NCBI GenBank assembly: GCA_964448135.1 | Contig: CAYUVH010000006.1 | Coordinates: 298,764-362,763 of the forward strand | DNA from: CAYUVH01 sp964448135 | Lineage (GTDB): Bacteria > Verrucomicrobiota > Verrucomicrobiia > Limisphaerales > UBA8199 | Direction: 5' to 3' | Length of the DNA stretch: 64,000 nucleotides | In this document: positions 59,133 to 64,000 of the stretch, piece after piece | Numbering within the stretch: position 1 is the first letter of the stretch | How the letters are laid out: every line of letters begins with the position of its first letter | The notes under the pieces: generated by a model | The model's input: only the letters and a program-made list of their open reading frames with translations | Database searches by the model: none | Told to the model about the DNA's origin: nothing | Made by a program: the position numbers and the translations under genes

Positions 59133-59576
59133 ATGAAATGGATTTGTTACCTTCCCGGGCGGCTGCTCCTGACGTTGGGAGCCTTGCTCATCATTGGCGG
59201 CATTTGTTCTCCGCTGTTTGGAGATTCGCCGACGGTCAAGCCAGCGAGAGTGGTGCGGCCGGTGGCCACTGGCGGGTTTCTGATCTTTTGCGCATTGCTC
59301 CTCCTGAAGCCTCCCTCCCTGACCCGGCGCCCGCCGTTTTGGTTTCCCGCGATTTCAGGGATTCTCTGCAGCGCGCTCTTTTTGGTATTCGGGGTCTGGG
59401 TGGTCATCAAACGGGCCCATCCCGAGGTGGCGCAGTCCGATTGGCTGCATTACCTGGCTTTGTTTTGCGCACTGGGCTGCGTGTCGTCCGCGCTGGTTTC
59501 CGTCCTGACCGGTGCGCGCGCCTTGGTTGAATTACGGCGAGAATCGAGCGACGAGAAAAAGCCTCCGATTGACTGA
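59133..59576 (+). CDS. Small four-helix membrane protein, unknown
   Basis: 147 residues with four hydrophobic segments (about 5-27, 42-60, 72-92, 105-125). No motif recognised. It lies 12 bases before the next cargo gene, which suggests a common transcript. Confidence 0.6.
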   Translation: MKWICYLPGRLLLTLGALLIIGGICSPLFGDSPTVKPARVVRPVATGGFLIFCALLLLKPPSLTRRPPFWFPAISGILCSALFLVFGVWVVIKRAHPEVAQSDWLHYLALFCALGCVSSALVSVLTGARALVELRRESSDEKKPPID

Positions 59577-59588
59577 TCCGATCTTAGA

Positions 59589-60032
59589 ATGAATTCACTG
59601 AGCGCACCCATTCGCCGCCGCCGCGCCTGTTACGCGTTGCTGATGGCAGTGGTTATCGGCTCCGGCCTGCTATGGCGATCAGGCCTGCTCCCCCTCACAA
59701 ATTCTCTCTCCAAGTATGGCGGAGACGCCCTCTGGGCGCTGATGGTCTTCCTCGGCTTCGGATTCATCTTCCCCCGCACCTCGACCGCGCGCCTCGCCCT
59801 GGCCGCGCTCGGTTTCGCCTGGACCATCGAATTCCTCCAACTCTATCACGCCCCCTGGCTCGACTCCCTCCGCGCCACGCGCCCCGGCCATCTCATCCTC
59901 GGCTCCGGTTTCAACGCCCCCGACCTGCTCGCCTATCTCGCCGGCATCGCGCTGGGCGCTGCTGCCGAATGCCTCTGGAACCGGAAGCAACGCCAAGGCG
60001 AAACCCGCAAAGCCGCAAGAGAAGAGGAGTAA
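59589..60032 (+). CDS. DUF2809 family membrane protein
   Basis: 147 residues. KYGGDALWALMVFLGFGF, EFLQLYHAPWLDSLRATRPGH (read in part as QLYHAPWLDSLR) and LILGSGFNAPDLLAYLAGI are the DUF2809 signature, a small VanZ-neighbouring membrane family of unknown activity. The stop is followed at once by the CTTTGCGTTAAGTC repeat family. Confidence 0.85.
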   Translation: MNSLSAPIRRRRACYALLMAVVIGSGLLWRSGLLPLTNSLSKYGGDALWALMVFLGFGFIFPRTSTARLALAALGFAWTIEFLQLYHAPWLDSLRATRPGHLILGSGFNAPDLLAYLAGIALGAAAECLWNRKQRQGETRKAAREEE

Positions 60033-60099
60033 TCCTCTTGGCGTCTTTGCGTCCTATGCCCTTTGCGTTAAGTCTTTTCCGCCTTTCCTGCCCTTTGCG

Positions 60100-60480
60100 T
60101 TAAAGTCCGTTCACCACCCGATGAATCCCGTCTTTCACATAGCGCTCGCCGAAGTTGATCACCAGACCCAGCTTGAGCCCGGTAAGGCGAAGGTAAGTGA
60201 GCATTTGCGCCTCGAAGATACTGTGATACTCAGTCGTGGCTTTGTTATCAATCAGCACCAGCCCCTCGACTTTCAGGTCCAGGCGCAACGGCGTGCCCAA
60301 CTCACGCCCCTTATAGACAATCGGCACGCGAAGCTGTCGCTCCACCTTGAGCCCCCGTGCTTCCAACTCAAACACCATGGCCTCTTCATAGACCGATTCA
60401 ATCAGACCCGGCCCTCCTATGGTGCGGTGCACCTCAATGGCGCACTCGATGATAATCGTGGCGATTTCGTTTTCTGTCAT
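60100..60480 (-). CDS. GxxExxY family protein
   Basis: 126 residues with GGPGLIESVYEEAM, the GxxExxY motif, and VDNK-like VLIDNKATTEYHSIFEAQML, then QLRVPIVYKG. The family has the fold of PD-(D/E)XK nucleases and is often found as insertions, including in 23S rRNA genes, but its activity is unproven. It is enclosed on both sides by the CTTTGCGTT repeat family. Confidence 0.9.
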   Translation of the reverse strand: MTENEIATIIIECAIEVHRTIGGPGLIESVYEEAMVFELEARGLKVERQLRVPIVYKGRELGTPLRLDLKVEGLVLIDNKATTEYHSIFEAQMLTYLRLTGLKLGLVINFGERYVKDGIHRVVNGL

Positions 60481-60512
60481 AAGTGGAGAAAGACAACCAG
60501 ACCAACGCCGAG

Positions 60513-61105
60513 AGCGAAAGCCGCAAAGGCGCAGTCAAAAAACCGTTTCACCCCTTTCGTCTCCGCGTCTTAGACCCCTTGCCTTAAGTCTTCTCCGCGC
60601 CTCCGCGCCTTATGCCCTTTGCGTTATGTCTTTTTTGTCTTCCCGTACAAGCACCAAAAAACGCAAAGCGCGAAAGCCGCAAAGGCGCAGGTAAAAATCC
60701 GTTTCACCCCTTTCGTCTCCGCGTCTTAACCCCCTTGCCTTAATTCTTCTCCGCGCCTCCGCGTCTTATGCCCTTTGCGTTATGTCTTTTTGGTCTTCCC
60801 GTACAGGCACCAAAAAACGCAAAGAGCGAAAGCCTCAAAGACGCAGTTAAAAAACCGTTCCACTCCTTTCGTCTCCGCGTCTTAACCCCCTTGCCTTAAG
60901 TCTTCTCCGCGCCTCCGCGCCTTATGCCCTTTGCGTTATGTCTTTTTTCTTCCCGTACAGGCACCAAAGCACGCAAAGGGCGAAAGGCGCAGTTAAAAAA
61001 CCGTTTCACTCCTCGCGTCTCCGCGTCTTAGACCCCCTTTTCCTTAATTCTTCTCCGCGCCTCTGCGCCTTATGCCCTTTGCGTTATGTCTTTTTTGCCT
61101 TTCCG
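60513..61105. repeat. Tandem array, about four 150-156 bp copies
   Basis: The word CGTCTCCGCGTCTTA starts at about 60558, 60714, 60870 and 61016, giving steps of 156, 156 and 146 bases. Each copy carries GCCTCCGCG...CCTTTGCGTTATGTCTTT and the reverse word CGCAAAG, so each can fold on itself. It fills the space between the GxxExxY gene and the end of terL. Confidence 0.9.
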
Positions 61106-61113
61106 CGTTCACC

Positions 61114-62820
61114 CTATCCCACCACACTCCTATCCCTCCGCTCCGCCAGCACTCGCGCCCGCCATCCACTCGGCGGCAAGAATCTCCCCGCCGTCCCCTC
61201 GCTCCGCGCCGCCCGCACCGCCAGCGCCAGGCTCCAGAAATGGTCCGCGTGCCCCGCCTCATCCCGCGTCGCCGCGATGCTCACCCGCCCGCCCGGGCTC
61301 GTGATCTTCTCCGGCTTCACCAAATCCTCACGCAAATGCGCGTCCGCCGGAATCTCGATGCTCCGATCCTCAAAACACCCCAGCAAATCCATCGCCATGA
61401 TCTCCGTCACCCGCGCCGTCTCCCCCTTGCGGCCGTCCCCGCGAATCCGCTCGCTCATCGGCTCCGTGCTCGCGAAATTCACGCCCCGGATCCGGTGCGA
61501 CCCAAAATCCTCCTGCAAAAACTCCACCAACCCCAGCCCGATCCCCGTCATGTCCCCCGCGAACAGCCGGAAATTCGGCAGCCGGCACACCTTTTCCAAC
61601 TCCACCTTCTGCGCCGGCAACCGCATCCCGTTCATCCGCAGCATCCCCACCACCCGCCGCGCCGCCCCCACCCGTTCCAGCACCGTCACCACCGACAAAT
61701 CCCGCTGCCGGCCGATGTCATTCCCCACAAACAACTCGCTCCCGCTGCGCGCCATCCGCTCCAGGCTCGCCGCGCTCCACTGCTGCTCATCCACCGTCAA
61801 AGCTTGGCCGCCACACAGTGACTGGCCGTCACGCAGTGACCGCTCCGCCGCGCTGACCATCTCATGCGTCAGCAACGCCATGTTCTCATCATTGAACGCG
61901 CACTCGTAATTCTGGTCGTAAGCCCGCTTGTCCAGCGCCTGGCTCCGCGCCTCCGCCGGCGCCACCGCCTCCCGCGTGTTCGGATCATACACCTCCACCC
62001 CCATCGCGTGCGCCGCCGTTCGTGTCACCCGCGACACCATGAACCCATTCGCCGATTGGAACGGCACACCTCGGCTGTTTGCTTCAATATGGCTCCCGCC
62101 ACCGCGGGACAGTGACCCGGCCGCCATGCGATAGAACATATTGTGCCGCCCATTGCCCGTGCTCGCGATCCGGCACAGAAATTCCCGGTTCGCCGACAGA
62201 ATCGGCTCCGCCGCCTCCCAGATTGCCGCACTGTCCTCGTGAAACGCGAACTCGTCCAAAATCAAATCCCCCGAAAATCCCCGCGCCGTCCGCGGATTCG
62301 CCGCCAGCACCTTGATCCGACCCGTGCGCACTTGCCCCCGCACCTTCACACTCACCCGGCACTCCATCCGCAGGTTTTTATGATCCAGGTCCGGCGACTC
62401 ATCCTGCGATAAATAGCCAGCGCCGAATTGCTCGCACACCGCCGCGCATTTCCGGTCGAACTCCGCCCCGTTGTCGCGCGAATTCGACAGCACCGTGATC
62501 AACCACGAATCATACCTCTGGAGCTGTCGCAACAGCCGGCTCACCGCCCATGCCGCCAGCGTGTAACTCTTCCCGATTTGCCGCGACCAATGCAGAATCA
62601 GCATCCCGCTCGTGTGATCCTCGAAAATAACCCGCTGATACTTCCGAAACGGCAGCGCATCCCGCCGCTCCACCGCCGGCGCCGGTCTCGGCGCCTCCGG
62701 CGCCCGCGAATTTTTCCCGCCCGTCGCCGTATAAATATCAGCCCCCGCCCGCCGCTTCACCTGTTCCACTCGTCTCACCGGTCCCACCCGTCCCACTTTC
62801 CTCTTTCCGTTGCTCCTCAT
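61114..62820 (-). CDS. Phage terminase large subunit
   Basis: Up to 568 residues. The packaging ATPase has Walker A-like HWSRQIGKSYTLAAW near residue 75 and Walker B LILDEFAFHE near 180. The nuclease part has VGNDIGRQRDLSVV with the metal Asp near 360 and a late acidic residue in HADHFWSLAL. The start shown overlaps the TerS end by 83 bases, and its first about 35 residues are repeat-coded, so the natural start is likely one of the later GTG/ATG codons. Clear Mu gp28-like context. Confidence 0.85.
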   Translation of the reverse strand: MRSNGKRKVGRVGPVRRVEQVKRRAGADIYTATGGKNSRAPEAPRPAPAVERRDALPFRKYQRVIFEDHTSGMLILHWSRQIGKSYTLAAWAVSRLLRQLQRYDSWLITVLSNSRDNGAEFDRKCAAVCEQFGAGYLSQDESPDLDHKNLRMECRVSVKVRGQVRTGRIKVLAANPRTARGFSGDLILDEFAFHEDSAAIWEAAEPILSANREFLCRIASTGNGRHNMFYRMAAGSLSRGGGSHIEANSRGVPFQSANGFMVSRVTRTAAHAMGVEVYDPNTREAVAPAEARSQALDKRAYDQNYECAFNDENMALLTHEMVSAAERSLRDGQSLCGGQALTVDEQQWSAASLERMARSGSELFVGNDIGRQRDLSVVTVLERVGAARRVVGMLRMNGMRLPAQKVELEKVCRLPNFRLFAGDMTGIGLGLVEFLQEDFGSHRIRGVNFASTEPMSERIRGDGRKGETARVTEIMAMDLLGCFEDRSIEIPADAHLREDLVKPEKITSPGGRVSIAATRDEAGHADHFWSLALAVRAARSEGTAGRFLPPSGWRARVLAERRDRSVVG

Positions 62821-63451
62821 CGCTCAAAACCTCCTTTTCCTCCTCCTGCACCAGCGGCTCCCCAAAAAGCCTCCGCCGCAACAACTCGATTTTTTCCTCG
62901 TCCGAAAGCCTGCTCAACTCCGGGTTGTGCATCTCCGCCGCGATCGCCATCGCCGCCTTCGTCATGTCGAACTCCCACCGCTTCACCAGGAACTCCAACT
63001 GCTTTTCCCGCTGCCGCAGCTTCACAAAATCCACCACCGTCCGCTGCATCCGGTCCGCCATGCCCAGCAGGCTCGGGTCCGACGCGCCCTTTACCTGCAA
63101 CTCCATCACCATCGTCTTGGTCAGCTCGATCAACCGCTCCACCTCCGGCGCCGGGTCCCGCGCATAGGCCCTGTCCATTTCCCGGTTCATCTCCCCTCCG
63201 TTCGCGATCAACTCCAGGATCTTCCCCCGCTCCTCCCGGTCCTGCCGGCACCGGAACCACGCGCACACCCCCACCTGCGTGACCTGGCACCCCTTCTTCG
63301 CCAGCCGCTCCTGCATTTCCTTCGACGACACTCCCTTCGCCTTCCATTCCAGCAGCAACCGGGTGTAACGCTCCAGCTTGCTCGGCCGGCCCCGCTTCTT
63401 GCTGGCCAGTCGTATGATTTTTTCCTTCAATGGATCCGCCTTCATTTTCAT
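62738..63451 (-). CDS. Terminase small subunit-like DNA-binding protein
   Basis: 237 residues. KKRGRPSKLERYTRLLLEWK contains an AT-hook-like GRPSK and a helix-turn-helix that follows; the middle is helical (DMTKAAMAIAAEMHNPELSR). The C-terminal 20 residues (GTGGTGETSGTGEAAGGG) are coded by CCCACCGGTCCCACCCGTCC iterations that also occur at 63745-63810. Size and place before terL support TerS. Confidence 0.7.
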   Translation of the reverse strand: MKMKADPLKEKIIRLASKKRGRPSKLERYTRLLLEWKAKGVSSKEMQERLAKKGCQVTQVGVCAWFRCRQDREERGKILELIANGGEMNREMDRAYARDPAPEVERLIELTKTMVMELQVKGASDPSLLGMADRMQRTVVDFVKLRQREKQLEFLVKRWEFDMTKAAMAIAAEMHNPELSRLSDEEKIELLRRRLFGEPLVQEEEKEVLSDEEQRKEESGTGGTGETSGTGEAAGGG

Positions 63452-63458
63452 TCCCTCC

Positions 63459-63704
63459 TCAAAGCTTTCTTGCCTCCAGTTCCCCCTCCGTCGTCAGCGC
63501 CCACCACGTTTCCCCCGTCACCACGTTGCGCGCCCCCACGATCAACCCGCCCGCCTCCAAATCCCGCCGCGCCTGGTTGATGTCGCTCCGCAGCGGCCGC
63601 GGCGCCACCTGCTCCTCGCACGCCTCCGCCAGCGCCCCCTCCGGCATCTTCGCCGCCTGCAACGCCCGCATCATCGCCCGCTTGATCCTCCCCATCATCG
63701 TCAT
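63459..63704 (-). CDS. Small winged-helix-like phage protein
   Basis: 81 residues (IKRAMMRALQAAKMPEGALA; SDINQARRDLEAGGLIVGAR; TGETWWALTTEGE), the helix-helix-wing order of small DNA-binding regulators. First gene of the visible packaging run. Whether further early genes lie beyond the window cannot be seen. Confidence 0.6.
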   Translation of the reverse strand: MTMMGRIKRAMMRALQAAKMPEGALAEACEEQVAPRPLRSDINQARRDLEAGGLIVGARNVVTGETWWALTTEGELEARKL

Positions 63705-63744
63705 GTTGTTATTCCTCCTTTATACCTTTGCACTTGAACTTCTT

Positions 63745-63812
63745 TCGCCCCACCGGCCCCACCCGTCCCACAGGTCCCACCCCTCCCACCGGTCCCACGG
63801 GTCCCATTTGGA
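63745..63812. repeat. CCCACCGGTCCCAC iterations upstream of the phage block
   Basis: Repeated CCCACCGGCCCCACCCGTCC and CCCACCGGTCCCACGGGTCC. The same words are translated at the end of the TerS-like gene (62758-62800). Confidence 0.75.
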
Positions 63813-63869
63813 AACCCTCCTGATTTCGCCGCCCGTGGCGCTTCCTCCATTTGAAATTTCAAATCAGTA

Positions 63870-64000
63870 GCATCCCACAGGCTTTAGAAAAAAAGCGTTG
63901 GAAGGTGTTTGTCGCTGCTCCACAAGGAGCAGATGAAAAAACAAAAGCAACCACTCCAACGCCGTCATAGCTTTGAAGTCCTCCGTCAGATTTGCAATCT
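63870..64000 (+). mobile_element. Start of an IS4-like insertion sequence, cut by the window end
   Basis: CATCCCACAGGCTTTAGAAA, likely near the left terminus, precedes AAGGAGC at 63924-63930 and an ATG at 63933. The frame reads MKKQKQPLQRRHSFEVLRQI, like the DUF4372-type N-terminus of IS4-family transposases. The rest lies outside the window. Confidence 0.65.
63933..64000 (+). CDS. IS4-like transposase, N-terminal fragment (partial at window end)
   Basis: Twenty-two complete codons are visible, running on without a stop. HSFEVLRQICN corresponds to the H-F-x-x-x-R-Q-I/L-C start region that leads into IS4-family transposases with a DUF4372 N-terminus. The ribosome-binding site AAGGAGC lies three bases upstream of the start codon. 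The family call rests on this short stretch only. Confidence 0.6.
   Translation, partial: MKKQKQPLQRRHSFEVLRQICN

Larger units (their letters stand above)
38995..63704 (-). mobile_element. Tailed-phage structural block with Mu-like head genes (prophage or derived)
   Basis: A minus-strand run reading, in transcription order, small HTH-like protein, TerS-like, TerL, then portal (DUF935-type), gpI-like protease/scaffold, decoration protein, major capsid protein, gp36-like connector, probable tail tube, tail and fibre genes. No integrase, Mu-type transposase, lysis gene, tail sheath or long tape measure is found inside. Plus-strand host-like genes split it at 56.1-60.0 kb. The outer limits are my reading of the first and last phage-like genes; no attachment sites were found. 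Confidence 0.75.

Noticed and set aside
60513..61105. Possible CRISPR array
   Set aside because: Units of about 150 bases with no short direct repeat and unique spacer pattern, copies nearly alike over their full length, and no cas gene nearby.

Overview
The window looks like a chromosome segment from a Verrucomicrobiota bacterium, most likely of the Pedosphaera/Limisphaerales type. This is inferred from gene content and style, not from a marker-gene comparison. The clues are high GC, a zinc-ribbon Ser/Thr kinase, autotransporter-associated beta-strand and BNR-repeat secreted proteins, DUF2961/GH172 and GH57 glycosidases, a stand-alone MshEN domain, the 'CKPxFLQKLxEG' zinc ribbon and very abundant REP-like palindromes.

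Region 1 (1-32.4 kb) is ordinary chromosome. It holds a membrane kinase fused to an M23 peptidase domain, a beta-lactamase-fold hydrolase, a BNR-repeat secreted protein, a GH57 enzyme and a broken cytochrome P460. The rpsO-pnp pair follows, with a clear terminator after pnp. Next come purS-purQ with a DJ-1/PfpI gene, a glycosyltransferase, and a tight dapF-dapA-dapB-folK operon. The remainder is a nucleoside-type MFS transporter, a large beta-strand-repeat protein, maf, an M20 peptidase, a GH172 protein, a SWIM/SNF2 helicase and a TraB-like membrane protein.

Region 2 (32.4-38.6 kb, all minus strand) is a nucleotide-sugar cluster: SDR epimerase, HddC-like nucleotidyltransferase, HddA-like GHMP kinase, GDP-mannose-4,6-dehydratase-like enzyme, ColD-like 3-dehydratase (His in place of the PLP lysine) and an SDR reductase. 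Together they suggest a GDP-activated deoxy- or dideoxy-sugar, possibly a 3,6-dideoxyheptose. A MITE-like palindrome sits directly against the kinase start codon.

Region 3 (39.0-63.7 kb, minus strand) is a tailed-phage structural block with Mu-like head genes: TerS-like, TerL, DUF935-type portal, gpI-like protease/scaffold, decoration protein, major capsid protein, gp36-like connector, a likely tail tube, a baseplate-hub candidate and tail-fibre proteins. No integrase, transposase, lysis gene or long tape measure is visible, so it may be defective, remodelled or GTA-like. A plus-strand cargo of seven host-like genes (56.1-60.0 kb) and a GxxExxY gene with a 156-bp tandem array split terL from the portal gene. 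The window ends in the start of an IS4-like transposase.

The most unusual feature is the repeat landscape. Many spacers are filled with short iterated oligomers, and several of these run without stops into coding frames (dapB, portal, protease, TerS/TerL, kinase linker). Two roughly 95-bp elements, upstream of purS and dapF, share one architecture but have different internal repeat words, TTACCGG versus TTGCACC, as if the repeats had changed in concert.
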